A model generated the notes under the pieces. The model had not been told where the DNA came from. It ran no database searches and was given only the letters and a program-made list of their open reading frames with translations. From contig NZ_JAIEOF010000360.1 of the NCBI RefSeq assembly GCF_019750675.1, forward strand, positions 1 to 36,374: a DNA stretch of 36,374 nucleotides, in the 5' to 3' direction. The position numbers were made by a program, and so were the translations under genes. Below, piece by piece: positions 1 to 8,542 of the stretch. The stretch comes from Methylobacterium sp. Lineage in GTDB: Bacteria > Pseudomonadota > Alphaproteobacteria > Rhizobiales > Beijerinckiaceae. Within the stretch, counting starts at the first letter, position 1. The number at the start of each line of letters is the position of its first letter.

Positions 1-531
1 AGGTTTCTGATTGTTCAGTCGAAAGGCGCGCAGAGGAGGTTGCCAATCTAGGATGCATATTTCGCGATCTTGTTCGGCACTGTCCGAGACCATTTGGCTG
101 GCTCGGCAAGACGCGAAATAAAACTCCTTCAAGACCGCAGTGCTTGCGCTTTTGCGCGAACGGGGTTCGATTTCGAGCGCGCCGACACAAGCAACGGCAC
201 TGCAGCAAAAAGCGTTCCGAGAAAAACGTTAAGATTTTCTACGATTTATTTTCCATTTCCCGTCCTGCCTGCGCAATCGCTGTCGTTCGCGCAGGGACGC
301 GCCGCATCCAGGAGTTTCGCGTCGCCAAGATATAGCATTCGTATATGGGCCAGAGATATTTGTGTAAGTTATTTTTGTAGCTATTTTTCCTAGTCATGAA
401 GGATCAATTGGGTCTATTCGCTGGGAAATCAGCCTAATGCACATTGTCATGTTGCAATTGGCCGTTCTCGGTGCATGAACATAGATATAGGCAGGATGCG
501 CGGACTGTCATCGTTATTCAAAGAGCCAAGT
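1..531. other. Stretch without a recognisable gene
   Basis: This is 531 bases of lower GC than the rest of the flank. The one longer open frame (about 70-393, plus) has no family resemblance, no ribosome binding site and an ordinary random-looking composition, so I do not call it. I see no tRNA, repeat array or convincing terminator. Confidence 0.5.
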
Positions 532-1140
532 TCAATGGGTTGTTATAAATGCAGATGGATGCATTTCCCAAAGAGGGAGGCCGTTGGCGCCCAATACTAA
601 GCCGCCGCCATCTTGAGCCGATTTGACGTCTCGCAAGGGGAATGCCCATGCTGCGCTGCACCAAGTGCTGCCAGCCTCGGTAGGCGGACCGATCGTAAGG
701 CGGCCGGCCAATGCGTCCGGGGTGCCGGGCGGATGGGCCGAGCGGTAAATCTTCGGCGAGTCGTGCAGGCGGTTGTCGCGCAGGCCGTGCCAGCCGCCGG
801 ATGCTCTGACGCCGGGTACAGGTGCCGGATCAGCGGCGACGCGCGCGATGCATAGCTCGGTCAAGAGTGCATCGACGTTGTGCGCGAACCAGCCGCCATG
901 CCTTGGCTCGTACACGATGCGGCCGGTGTGAATGTCCCAGAAGGCGCGCAGGAACCCGGCGCTCGTATCCGGGTCGAAGCGAAGGCTCGGCGGCAACTGG
1001 ATCAGGGGTGGGCCGGGGGTGGGGCCGAGTCCGGCGACCTTGCTGAGGAATTGGCGCAGCCGTCTCTGAGCTTGCGCGAACCGCCGCTCGCGCATGATCC
1101 TGCGCGGAAGCGTGACGGCGAAGCGTAAGCGGTCGGGCAC
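532..1140 (-). pseudogene. DUF72 (YecE-like) protein remnant
   Basis: The first 140 or so residues match the middle and later part of DUF72 proteins. The segment around RLRFAVTLPRRIMRERR, then LIQLPPSLRFD, a WFA segment and GLRDNRLHDSPKIYRSA follow the family order. The N-terminal part of the family (the start of the TIM-barrel-like fold and its Glu-Ile-Asn segment) is absent. A stop codon lies 10 codons upstream of the GTG used here, in the same frame. The last 50 residues no longer resemble the family and look frame-shifted. I therefore read it as a 5'-truncated, decayed gene. DUF72 proteins have no firmly established function. The alternative is a shortened but expressed protein, which I think less likely. 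Confidence 0.5.
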
Positions 1141-1287
1141 CGAGACCGCTCGCGATCACGCCGCGTGTTTCTGTCGCTTTCGACAGTGCGGATCCCGTTC
1201 GCCTCCGGCACGGATGCGGCCGAAGGCGGCGAAGCACCTTCCTGCGAGGTGAGGAAGTCGCCTCGCCGCCATCGTGCCGCTTGATCT

Positions 1288-2379
1288 TCAGTCGAGCGCG
1301 AGCGGATCACGCTCATTGAGGAAGGCGGCCACCTCCCGGAAGAACTGCATGCGGTTCTTCTCCATCATCACCGTGTGGGTGCCCTCGCCGAGTTCGATGA
1401 AGCGCTTGTAGGGCGCGGCCGTAAGCTTCGTGAAGTATTCCTGCGCCTGGTAGCTCGGCAGGTCCGCGTCCCATTCCGCGTGGATCACCAGGGTTGGCAC
1501 GCGGATCAGGCCCGGATCGTAGAGGGGCTTGCCGGCCTGCCAGTATTCCTGGGAGTCGGCGATGATGCCGTTCGGTGCCCGCAGCACCGGCGGCGTCTGG
1601 GCCGCCCCTTCCGCATCCGTCAGCCAGGTGGCCTCCGCCCATTGCTCGAACCAGCCCGGCGGGATCAAGTCGGCCTTCTTGGCGTCCGGCACGCCCTTGA
1701 GCCAGCGATCCCGGGCGCTGTCGCGGGATACGGTACGATAGGCGCCGAGGGGGCCGGTATTGCCGAGGTTCGGCGGCGCCTTGGCGAGCCATTGCGGCGC
1801 ATAGAGCACCAGGCGGTTCACCTTGTCGTTGTTCTGCGTGGTGTAGAGGCCCATCGTCGAGGTGCCCCAGGACCAGCCCATCAGGTTGAGCTTGTCGACG
1901 TTGCGCCGCTTCAGGATCGCGTCGACCGCTTGACCGACGGCCCGGGCCGCATCCGGCGTCCGCATGAAGGGCGCGTTGTTGCCGGCTGGCTGACGCATCT
2001 GCGCGGGCCGGTCGGAGAAGCCGTAGCCCGGCAGGTCCACGAGGTAGACGTCGTAGCCCTGCCGCGCGAGGTAATCCATCATCGAGAGCCCGTTCAGGGG
2101 CAGGTCGAACGAGGTCGAGGCCGGGTAGGTCGCCCCGTGCACGTAGAGTAGGATCTTCTCCGTCGGAAACGCTTTCATGCCGGCCGGCCGCTTGTTGCGG
2201 ACGTAGAGCGTGATGTCCGGATCATGGGTCGGAACCCGAAAACTCTCGGTCGCGATGGCTTCAAGCCCGTCCGGCCCGGCTGCTTGAGCAGACAGCCCCG
2301 TCATGGCCGCGTAAGCCGCAGCAAGTCCGAGCGCGCTGACACCACGGAGGATCTGGCGCTTCGTCGATGTTCTTTGCAT
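1288..2379 (-). CDS. Exported alpha/beta-hydrolase
   Basis: A 363-residue protein with a positively charged start and a hydrophobic stretch (about residues 10-33) ending in AQAA, a plausible export signal. The hydrolase fold follows. An oxyanion-type HGAT lies at 81-84, a DLPGYGFSDRP loop near 115-125, and the nucleophile elbow GWSWG at 168-172 with Ser170. The acid is probably Asp304 (HAEWDADLP) and the base His335 (GEGTHTV), so the Ser-Asp-His triad is complete. The substrate cannot be told from sequence; related proteins act on esters, lactones or haloalkanes. It would work in the periplasm or at the membrane. It lies on the minus strand upstream of the DUF72 remnant and belongs to the host chromosome. 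I am confident of the fold but not of the reaction. Confidence 0.85.
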   Translation of the reverse strand: MQRTSTKRQILRGVSALGLAAAYAAMTGLSAQAAGPDGLEAIATESFRVPTHDPDITLYVRNKRPAGMKAFPTEKILLYVHGATYPASTSFDLPLNGLSMMDYLARQGYDVYLVDLPGYGFSDRPAQMRQPAGNNAPFMRTPDAARAVGQAVDAILKRRNVDKLNLMGWSWGTSTMGLYTTQNNDKVNRLVLYAPQWLAKAPPNLGNTGPLGAYRTVSRDSARDRWLKGVPDAKKADLIPPGWFEQWAEATWLTDAEGAAQTPPVLRAPNGIIADSQEYWQAGKPLYDPGLIRVPTLVIHAEWDADLPSYQAQEYFTKLTAAPYKRFIELGEGTHTVMMEKNRMQFFREVAAFLNERDPLALD

Positions 2380-2399
2380 CGTTGTCTCCCATCCGCATG

Positions 2400-3281
2400 A
2401 TACGGCGGATCATGGGTTGGAACACCTCGTGTGGTCGCGGGCAACAGCAAGGACGCAGTACGAAGCAGGAACCGTAAGACAATCGCGGGGCGAAAACCCG
2501 GACGACCCTTTAGAGCCGCTTCGAGCAATCTGAAATTTCGACGGCGATGGGCACCCTCGCGTTATCTGCGGCGGACTTCGGCCGGGCCAGCAGGTCAGCA
2601 TCTGCCGGAGCAACCATCTGGCCGAAAGTACGTTCGCCGATCATGATCGACGCTTCGCGTGGCGCCGGCTGCCGAGGCAGGCCGATCAACGTGCAGGGAA
2701 CGGCATCGAGTCGGTCCCGATCCGCCTTTTTCGGGATATGGATTGCTGCGACGGTCACTGTCCGCTGGCCGAGCCCCTCAACAGTTCCTATCCGAGCAAA
2801 CAGGCGCCGGACATCCATCACAGCCTGCCACCCGTCCAGCGTGAAGGTCTTGCGACGCGCAAGGGTGTCGCGTGGACCGAGCAGCCTTCCACAGAAAGCC
2901 AGCCCGGCGAATGGTCTTGCCAACGCCGGGACGACCTCCATCAAGAACAATAATGCTCTCGCCGAGGCGGTGATCGGCCTGTCCAAGGCGAAGCGATCCA
3001 TCGACGCGGGCCGTGGCGGTCCTTCGAGGCGGTTGGGTGCGCCACGCTCGAACGCGTGGATCGGTTCGATCACCGTCCGCTGCTCGGACCGATCGGCCAT
3101 ATCCCTTTCGCTGAGGCGGAGGCATGCTAATACGCCTAGGCCGAGATCCAAGCCTTGGCCGCCTGCGCCAAACCAAACGGCCTCCGGGAAACCCGGGGCG
3201 CTTCGCGGAACATCGGCCGACCTCGTCGGTCCTCATGGGCCGGTCGAGCGACCGGTCGTTGCCCATTCCCGGAGATCCTCC
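2400..3281. other. Gene-poor stretch, possibly decayed mobile DNA
   Basis: About 880 bases lie between the divergent hydrolase and glutathione transferase genes. Several frames are open on both strands only because the DNA is GC-rich, and none gives a protein I recognise. Some minus-strand peptides (for example around 2960-3110) recall the antisense translations often seen opposite insertion-sequence transposase genes, so an eroded IS is possible. I found no terminal inverted repeats and no intact transposase. Confidence 0.3.
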
Positions 3282-3980
3282 TTGTCGACCAAACCTCGGA
3301 TCTACACGTCGCCTTCGGCCTTCCCGAACCCCCAGCGCCTTCGCCTGTTCCTGCACGAGAAGGGCATCGCCGACGCCTTCGAAGAGGTGATCTACGACAT
3401 GGCCCCGAAAGGGGAGCAGCGCGGCTGGCGCCACCTCAAGATGAACCCGTGGGGCGAGACGCCGACGCTGGAGCTGCCCGACGGCAGCTACCTGTCGGAA
3501 TCGTCCGCGATCGTGCGCTACCTCGACGCGCACCACGCGGGCCGCAGGATCACCGGTGAAACGCCCCTCGCGCAGGGGCTCGACGCGATGTGGGACAATC
3601 GCGTCTGGGTGCAAATCCTCTACCGGCTCACGACGCAGTTCCACGTCCTGCATCAGGGCCTCGGGCCGAAGCTCGAACTGACGAGCAACCCGCAATGGGG
3701 CGAGCATTGCCGCAAGGAGGCCCTGTCGCACGCCGCCCTGGTCGACCGGCACCTGGCCGAGGGCCGCGACTGGCTGCTTGGCGGCGAGCAACCGACCTTC
3801 GCGGACATCACCCTCTGCACGGCCATCGCCTTCTCCAAGTTCGGTCCCGTCGCCACGCCGCTCGACGAGCGGTTCGAGCAGCTCGACCGCTTCTGGCAGC
3901 GGTGGAAGGCCCGCGACAGTTTCCGGAGCGCCTATGCCGATGGCGGCGGCCTCGCGGAACTGGCAGCCCTCTCGCAGTAG
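3282..3980 (+). CDS. Glutathione S-transferase family protein
   Basis: A 232-residue protein of normal length for the family. The N-terminal thioredoxin-like domain (about 1-80) contains RIYTSPSAFPNPQRLRLFL. The glutathione-binding segment NPWGETPTLEL is followed by the conserved ESSAIVRYLD. An all-helical C-terminal domain carries the N-capping-type segment ADITLCTAIAF. The open frame extends far upstream, but the likely start is TTG at 3282, with GGAG at 3271-3274 seven bases before it and the domain beginning directly after. It is cytosolic and conjugates or reduces electrophiles with glutathione; the substrate is unknown. It is a host gene, read towards the prophage, with a hairpin after its stop. 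Confidence 0.88.
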   Translation: MSTKPRIYTSPSAFPNPQRLRLFLHEKGIADAFEEVIYDMAPKGEQRGWRHLKMNPWGETPTLELPDGSYLSESSAIVRYLDAHHAGRRITGETPLAQGLDAMWDNRVWVQILYRLTTQFHVLHQGLGPKLELTSNPQWGEHCRKEALSHAALVDRHLAEGRDWLLGGEQPTFADITLCTAIAFSKFGPVATPLDERFEQLDRFWQRWKARDSFRSAYADGGGLAELAALSQ

Positions 3981-3998
3981 CCACGGATCGATGCGGGG

Positions 3999-4024
3999 CG
4001 CGTCCTTCCTCCTCGAGGGACGCG
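3999..4024 (+). terminator. Hairpin after the glutathione transferase gene
   Basis: A seven-base-pair stem, CGCGTCC (3999-4005) with GGACGCG (4018-4024), starts 19 bases after the stop codon. There is no T-run, so it is either a weak terminator or an mRNA 3'-end structure. Confidence 0.4.
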
Positions 4025-4248
4025 TCCGCACCGCTCCGTCGCCGAACCCCGCGAGGATCCGCTTCACCCATCCGCCCTCGAAGAGCGCGTGGCATCGGCG
4101 GCGTCGATCGAACGAAAGGTCTGGTTCGGGGACTTCCGGGCGGCGCCGGCACGATGGTCGAACCCTCGACCTTCGTTCGGCGGCCAAAGCCGGTTTCCGG
4201 CCCTGCGTCGAAACCCGGAACCGAAATTCCAACGCGTGCCAGGAGAAG

Positions 4249-4300
4249 TGGTGCCGGTTGCGGGACTTGAACTCGCGACCTACCGCTTACAAGGCGGCTG
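4249..4300 (-). other. attL: 3' half of tRNA-Thr (UGU)
   Basis: Read on the minus strand, this holds a tRNA from the anticodon stem to CCA. The anticodon stem (4294-4298 with 4282-4286) surrounds the loop CTTGTAA, giving anticodon UGU. A T-arm follows with loop TTCAAGT, then the acceptor strand AACCGGC, discriminator A and CCA (4249-4251). The matching 5' acceptor GCCGGTT, the D-arm and the rest of the 5' half are absent; from 4301 on the DNA is AT-rich phage sequence. A partial 3' half next to an integrase is the usual footprint of integration into a tRNA gene. The orientation predicts the complete tRNA-Thr at the far right end. Confidence 0.85.
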
Positions 4301-4314
4301 ATTTTCCTATGAAA

Positions 4315-5505
4315 TCAATCTTCTGTTGCAACGTTTTTGCCGCGAACGCTCGATGTAGCAACGGGCTGAGTTGAAACCGGCTTAGCGTGATTCTTTGATG
4401 TGCCACGTAAGGCGCTACGGCCTCGCCTGCGGGCCTCGTCGGCACGGGCCACGGTCGCTGCATCCACCGGCTGATAGGTGAGCTGCAGGTCGCGCGCTGA
4501 TGCGATCGAGTTGGCCATCTTGGCGCCGAGGGCGCCGGCATCGACGTTGCCCGCGTTGGCTTCGACGGCGCCGGACCGGCGCATATCCATCAGGGTTCGG
4601 GTGTCGCCGGGAAACACCTTGGCGCGGTTCCGCCAGAACGACTTCGCCAGCGCCTGGTCCGTGAAGGCTGCGCCGCTTTGGCTTTGGAACATAGGGATGC
4701 CGGCGGCCGGGCGCTGGGGCAGGCCATCGAGGTAAGCCGCGATCAGCCGCGCTGTGCGCGGCGAGATTGTGCCCAGAGCTGCGCGCTTTGTCTTCCCGCG
4801 TGCCGTCCAGAAGCCGAGGTCGCCGAGCTGGTCGATGCTGAGCGTGCGGACGTCGCCCGGCGACAACTGGCTGTCCCAGGCCACGGCCATGATGCAAGCC
4901 AGGCCCTTCGACCCGTCCCGCCACGCCTGTTTCACCAGGCGCACGGCCTCGCCCGCACGCCAGAACAGGGCGCGCTTCGGCTGGGATCGCCGCCGAACCT
5001 TCGCGGACGGATCTTCGTGCCCGCCAGTGAAGGGCACGCCGTTGTGGCGCATGCCGCTGGCGATCTCCCAAAGGGCTCGCCAGATCTTCATCGCGCGCCA
5101 GGCGCGGTCCAGGGTCGTCTTTTCGAGCAGAGCGCTGTACCAGAGATCGATGTGGTCATAGGCCACCGAGGACGGGGCGACGTCGCCGAACACCGGCTCG
5201 ATGTCGCGCCACGCGCGCTCCCATTCGATCCGTGTCTTCGCGGCCTTGCCCGACCATGTGCCGGTGGCTCGGTAGCGCGCGAACGCATCGCTCAACGAAC
5301 CGGGCGCCACCAGGCGCTGAAGATCCTCACCCGCCCGCCACGCGTCCCAGCGTGCGTTCCATGTTTCCGCGACCTTCATGGCTTCGGGGCCGTGCGGGCC
5401 GCAGGGCACCGATTTCGGGAAGCCTGCCGCGCGCATCGTCGGTGTCGTGATCCAGTAGCCTCGGCCCTTCCGCTCGACGTAGTACCGGACCCTATGGAAC
5501 CCCAC
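4315..5505 (-). CDS. int: Tyrosine-recombinase integrase
   Basis: A 396-residue site-specific recombinase that would integrate and excise the prophage at the adjacent attL. An arm-binding and core-binding region (about 1-170) precedes the catalytic domain. Visible catalytic positions are Arg220 (SPGDVRTLSI), a Lys in GKTKRA (238-240), Arg309/Arg310 (LMDMRRSG) and the nucleophile Tyr344 (LQLTYQP). The usual His two or three positions before the second Arg is Asp307 here, a variation I have no experiment to interpret. The tail after Tyr344 is basic. The GTG start at 5503-5505 overlaps the upstream gene by 14 bases. It is the last gene of the leftward early operon and ends right at attL. Confidence 0.93.
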   Translation of the reverse strand: MGFHRVRYYVERKGRGYWITTPTMRAAGFPKSVPCGPHGPEAMKVAETWNARWDAWRAGEDLQRLVAPGSLSDAFARYRATGTWSGKAAKTRIEWERAWRDIEPVFGDVAPSSVAYDHIDLWYSALLEKTTLDRAWRAMKIWRALWEIASGMRHNGVPFTGGHEDPSAKVRRRSQPKRALFWRAGEAVRLVKQAWRDGSKGLACIMAVAWDSQLSPGDVRTLSIDQLGDLGFWTARGKTKRAALGTISPRTARLIAAYLDGLPQRPAAGIPMFQSQSGAAFTDQALAKSFWRNRAKVFPGDTRTLMDMRRSGAVEANAGNVDAGALGAKMANSIASARDLQLTYQPVDAATVARADEARRRGRSALRGTSKNHAKPVSTQPVATSSVRGKNVATED

Positions 5506-5773
5506 GGCGCATCGTCCTCACCCGGTCACCAACGACGTCGCTGGCGTTCTTCGCCGCGGCGGCTGGCGCAAGGCCGAAGAGAGGGCCGTTGCGCAGCCGG
5601 CGCCACTGGTCGATCGCGTCGAGGTCGAAGCGATTGGTATCGGGGTCGGGGCGCGGGAACCCGCGCCGATACAGGCGGTCCGCGACTTGGTCGAACTCCT
5701 CAGCTGTGAGGCCGAGGCGGCGAGCGGCGGCATGCGCAGGAACGTCTCGGGGCTCGACGTGGAAGCGCATCAT
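5492..5773 (-). CDS. Excisionase-like small HTH protein
   Basis: A 93-residue protein whose first half fits a winged-helix DNA-binding fold. The segment RRLGLTAEEFDQVADRLYRR is followed by GFPRPDP and FDLDAIDQWRR, the pattern seen in AlpA/Xis-type proteins. Its position directly upstream of the integrase, with overlapping ends, supports a role as recombination directionality factor; this is inference. The frame is open further upstream, but ATG at 5773 overlaps the previous stop in an ATGA arrangement and so is the likely start. Confidence 0.6.
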   Translation of the reverse strand: MMRFHVEPRDVPAHAAARRLGLTAEEFDQVADRLYRRGFPRPDPDTNRFDLDAIDQWRRLRNGPLFGLAPAAAAKNASDVVGDRVRTMRRGVP

Positions 5774-6744
5774 CTGCGCGCCTCCGGCAAGCCGTTGTGC
5801 TCGATGCCGTCGAGATGCCGGCCGGCGCGCGCCTTGCCGACGCGACGCATGACGTGGAAACCCTCGCCGTGGAAGCCGCGGCCACCCTGCACGTTGAGCC
5901 ATTCGATCTCAGCACGGCGGTCGTTCAGCGTGTAGCTGTAGTCCCGCCGCCAATCCGGATCGTCTTTGTCCCGGTCGACGACGACCTCGTACGCGCCGTT
6001 CTGCTTATGGAAGAACGGCACGCTGGCGGCGGCGCACTGATCGCGGATTGATCTTGCCCATACGGGGTGCATCGGCCGAGCGCCGGGGCCGCTCTCACCG
6101 CCCACGATCAACCAATCCAGGCCGGGGTTCGATAAGCCCAGCGTGGTATCCAGCCCGGCCGCTTCAAGCCACGCGCTGAAGTCAATCGGCCCGAGCAGCG
6201 GCTCGGCTGACACGAACCGAACGGCGGCCGGGGTGGTGAGCAAGTCCGGCACTCGCTCGTCCGCACGGCGCTGGTCCTCGGCCGATACGCCGAGCCAGAC
6301 GTTCGGGAGCACCGACCTATGCCAGAGTTTTGGGTGCCAGATGCTGTGATCCTTGGGCCCGGCCATCAAGCGGTGCATCCGGTCAGACCGTTTCGTTAGC
6401 ACCTGAAAGGTGTGCTGCGGAGCCAACGCCATGATGGCGAACACTTGCGCGATCCACTCTTCGGGCACGCTGTCGTGGAACAGGTCCGACATCGAGTTGA
6501 CGAACCACATCGTCGGCTTGCGCCGGCGCAGGGGCTCATTAAGCGCCTCGTCGACAAGGCGCATCTCGCCCGTCCAAACCGGCCCCGCCTTCGTCGGCTG
6601 GGTGAGGCCGCGATATCGCTCCATGCCCATGCGCTCGAGGCGAGCGGCCATCTTCATTGCGTAGCAGTTCGTGCAGCCGGAGCTCACAACGCTGCAGCCG
6701 ACGATCGGATTCCACGTCTTCTCAGTCCACTCGATCTTGCTCAC
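5770..6744 (-). CDS. DUF5131 / phage Gp37-Gp68 family protein
   Basis: A 324-residue protein of a phage-borne family. It begins SKIEWTEKTWNPIVGC and has a Cys cluster, Cys17, Cys24 and Cys27 (VSSGCTNCYA), as in the other members. Later conserved segments are MWFVNSMSDLFHD, FQVLTKRSDRM, WLGVSAED, RFVSAEPLLGP and WLIVGGESGPGARPM. The three cysteines recall iron-sulfur binding in radical-SAM-like proteins, but no activity has been established that I know of. The frame is open another 63 codons upstream. I chose GTG at 6744 because the family begins here, because it overlaps the GcrA-like stop as GTGA, and because GGAG lies a short distance upstream. Confidence 0.85.
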   Translation of the reverse strand: MSKIEWTEKTWNPIVGCSVVSSGCTNCYAMKMAARLERMGMERYRGLTQPTKAGPVWTGEMRLVDEALNEPLRRRKPTMWFVNSMSDLFHDSVPEEWIAQVFAIMALAPQHTFQVLTKRSDRMHRLMAGPKDHSIWHPKLWHRSVLPNVWLGVSAEDQRRADERVPDLLTTPAAVRFVSAEPLLGPIDFSAWLEAAGLDTTLGLSNPGLDWLIVGGESGPGARPMHPVWARSIRDQCAAASVPFFHKQNGAYEVVVDRDKDDPDWRRDYSYTLNDRRAEIEWLNVQGGRGFHGEGFHVMRRVGKARAGRHLDGIEHNGLPEARR

Positions 6745-7130
6745 CGTCCGACACTCCGTGCCGTGTTCTTCAGGAAGGCTGGCTGCGCGAGCCGGGATGA
6801 GGTCTCGGTGACCACGTCTAGGTGCTCGGGACACCAGGAACCGAACGGGTTGCGCCGGCCGATCTCCGTGGGCGCGCCGCAGAAGCGGTGCGCGTGCCGT
6901 GGTGCATCGTCGGCTGTGCAGGCGAAGCGGCACTGGCCGAGACGCAGCTGCTCAATCCGGTATGCACCGCGCGCTGGCTGCGGCTCCGGTACCGGCGGGA
7001 CGAAGGGCGGGAAGGTGTAGCGCGGCGCGGCCGGCGCGGCGCTCGCTTGGGTCTTGGCCTGCCGGATCGCGGCGCGCTGGCGATCATGCATCGAACGGGC
7101 GGCGCTGGGCTTGGATGTGGCTCTGGCCAT
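6741..7130 (-). CDS. GcrA C-terminal-domain protein, HTH missing
   Basis: A 129-residue protein. Residues from about 60 onward match the C-terminal part of GcrA, the alphaproteobacterial cell-cycle regulator. The match covers LRLGQCRF, a central HRFCGAPT and WCPEHL, with the Cys and His spacing of that domain. In GcrA this part contacts sigma-70 on RNA polymerase, while an N-terminal HTH reads methylated promoter DNA. Here the N-terminal half is only a basic, Ala/Pro-rich linker with no HTH. It could therefore dock on the polymerase without DNA specificity of its own; this is inference. ATG at 7130 overlaps the previous stop. Confidence 0.7.
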   Translation of the reverse strand: MARATSKPSAARSMHDRQRAAIRQAKTQASAAPAAPRYTFPPFVPPVPEPQPARGAYRIEQLRLGQCRFACTADDAPRHAHRFCGAPTEIGRRNPFGSWCPEHLDVVTETSSRLAQPAFLKNTARSVGR

Positions 7131-7492
7131 CACGCGGCGCCTCCGAACAGAGATGCTTGGCGCGGGTCCTCGCGCGCACGAATGCGGTCGATCAGGTCGG
7201 CCTTGTCGGTGTTGCCGTCGCGCTTGGCCTGCCAGTAGACGGGGCCGTATCGGTCCGTCTCGATGGCACCGGCATGGATCGCGAGGGCGCGCTTGCCCTT
7301 CGAGATGTCGAAATGGACCCACGAGGCTTCGCGGTGCTTGCCGTGCGAGAGCGTAGGGTGGCCTTGAATCCAGCGTCGGTTCACACCGATGCGGTCGACC
7401 ATGGCCAGCAGCTCGTCGAGGCTGTCGGCCCACAGGTGGCACATCATCATGCGGCCGAATGGGTGAATGGGCTGGTCGACGAAGACGCTCAT
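7130..7492 (-). CDS. DUF4031 family protein
   Basis: A 120-residue protein with the DUF4031 pattern: an opening VFVDQPIHPFGRMMMCHLWA, ADSLDELLAM, a WIQG segment, HFDIS and ALAIHAGAI. Members are small phage or bacterial proteins of unknown function. ATG at 7492 overlaps the upstream stop by four bases, and its own stop overlaps the GcrA-like gene, so it is part of the coupled leftward operon. Confidence 0.75.
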   Translation of the reverse strand: MSVFVDQPIHPFGRMMMCHLWADSLDELLAMVDRIGVNRRWIQGHPTLSHGKHREASWVHFDISKGKRALAIHAGAIETDRYGPVYWQAKRDGNTDKADLIDRIRAREDPRQASLFGGAA

Positions 7493-7968
7493 CGGCCTGC
7501 CCTCGCGCGGTCGATGCGCTCGATCTCGGCGATGAGCAGCGAGGCGGACCGCACCAGGTCCTCGCGTCGGCTCTTCGGCTTGAACCAAGCTCGGCCCCAG
7601 TCGTCCGGCCAGATGTCGCGCAGGACGCAGCCCCAGGACGACGGGAACAGCGCCCCGCGCCGTTCGTCGCTCAGCGCGCCCACCAGGGCGTAGGCTGCCG
7701 CGGCCCGGGCCAGCTCGCCCTCGGTGTGGTCGTCGTCGTGCGCGAGGGTCCAGCCCTCGCCGTGCAGCTGCCGGCGACGCTCGGCGATGACGTCGCGGAC
7801 GGCGGCCGGGATGGGCGTGATGTGATGCTCGCCCGCGCTGTAGCAGGGGTGGCAGTCGCGCAGCAGGGCTTCGTACCGGCCTGTCAGGTCGGAGAAAGCC
7901 TGCTGCAACCGCTCAGCCTCACGGACGGCGGCGGCGTGCGCTGGGGTAATCTCGACGCCGGCCATCAT
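7489..7968 (-). CDS. Conserved phage protein, unknown function
   Basis: A 159-residue protein. Its central part, with the order ...DVIAERRRQLHGEGWT, DDDHTEGELARAAAAYA, a WPDDWGRAWFKPK segment and LVRSASLLIAEIERIDR, is a recurrent phage type. I know of no proven function; a nucleotide-handling (MazG-like) role has only loose support from the helical, acidic pattern. ATG at 7968 overlaps the previous stop in ATGA, and the 70 codons of open frame upstream are not used. Confidence 0.7.
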   Translation of the reverse strand: MMAGVEITPAHAAAVREAERLQQAFSDLTGRYEALLRDCHPCYSAGEHHITPIPAAVRDVIAERRRQLHGEGWTLAHDDDHTEGELARAAAAYALVGALSDERRGALFPSSWGCVLRDIWPDDWGRAWFKPKSRREDLVRSASLLIAEIERIDRARAGR

Positions 7969-8288
7969 GCCCGGCCCTCGGCTTGGCGCGCCTCGACCAG
8001 GGCGCGGCGCTTTCGGACGGCGCGGGCGGCCCGCACCAGGGCATTGCCCTCGCGGCGACCGGCCGGTTCGACAAGGACGACAGCGGGCCGGCCGGAGAGA
8101 AGCTGATAGGCCTCGTCGCTGTAGGCCTCGATCTCTACGGTGCTGAGCCCCGCCGCTTTCAGGTGCTGCAGGGTGCATCCATCTTCCGCTCCGAAGCGAT
8201 GCTTGCGCATCGTCTCGGCCATGAGGCGGATGCGGTCTTCGCGATCGGGGGCGCTCCGGGCGGCGCGCAGCAGGGAAGGTGCAGTCAT
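7965..8288 (-). CDS. Small basic hypothetical phage protein
   Basis: A 107-residue protein I do not recognise. It has a predicted helix-rich centre (TLQHLKAAGLSTVEIEAYSD) resembling a small DNA-binding or adaptor fold, and a basic C-terminal tail rich in Arg and Ala. ATG at 8288 overlaps the upstream stop by four bases, and its stop overlaps the next start. Confidence 0.6.
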   Translation of the reverse strand: MTAPSLLRAARSAPDREDRIRLMAETMRKHRFGAEDGCTLQHLKAAGLSTVEIEAYSDEAYQLLSGRPAVVLVEPAGRREGNALVRAARAVRKRRALVEARQAEGRA

Positions 8289-8542
8289 TGCCGGGTCTCC
8301 GTCTCGATGACGCGGCCCTCGGCGCGCGCGAGCCATTCCTTCACGGCGGTGATCATCTCGCTGCGCTCGGCATTTGAGACATAATTCACGCGTCCGCCCT
8401 CGGTCTTGCCGAACTCGAAGACGAGCAGAGCAAATCCTATGGTCTTGGGCCGGAGCCGGCCGTTCAGGCCCTCGTCGATCCCTTCGGCGAGGGCATTCAT
8501 CACCCCGGCGAACTGCGATTGGATGGGGGCATCTTTGCTCAC
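8285..8542 (-). CDS. Small hypothetical phage protein
   Basis: An 85-residue protein of unknown function. The middle (GFALLVFEFGKTEGGRVNY) predicts beta structure, and the end, with a VKEWLARAEGR segment, predicts a helix. Similar short proteins are common in phage early operons. GTG at 8542 overlaps the upstream stop in GTGA. Confidence 0.6.
   Translation of the reverse strand: MSKDAPIQSQFAGVMNALAEGIDEGLNGRLRPKTIGFALLVFEFGKTEGGRVNYVSNAERSEMITAVKEWLARAEGRVIETETRQ

Noticed and set aside
70..393. 107-codon open frame in the first gene-free stretch
   Set aside because: No ribosome site, no family resemblance, and a composition expected from chance in this DNA.
1375..2151. Long plus-strand frame opposite the hydrolase
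   Set aside because: It is the antisense of a gene with an intact catalytic triad; the translation is Arg/Gly/Val-rich without structure.
2510..3151. 213-codon minus-strand frame between hydrolase and glutathione transferase
   Set aside because: It recalls antisense translations seen opposite transposase genes and shows no domain; it supports at most a decayed mobile element.
2778..4232. 484-codon minus-strand frame opposite the glutathione transferase
   Set aside because: Shadow of the plus-strand gene caused by high GC at third positions.
4249..4330. Complete tRNA gene at the attachment site
   Set aside because: The 5' acceptor strand and D-arm are absent upstream on the minus strand, so only a 3' half is present.
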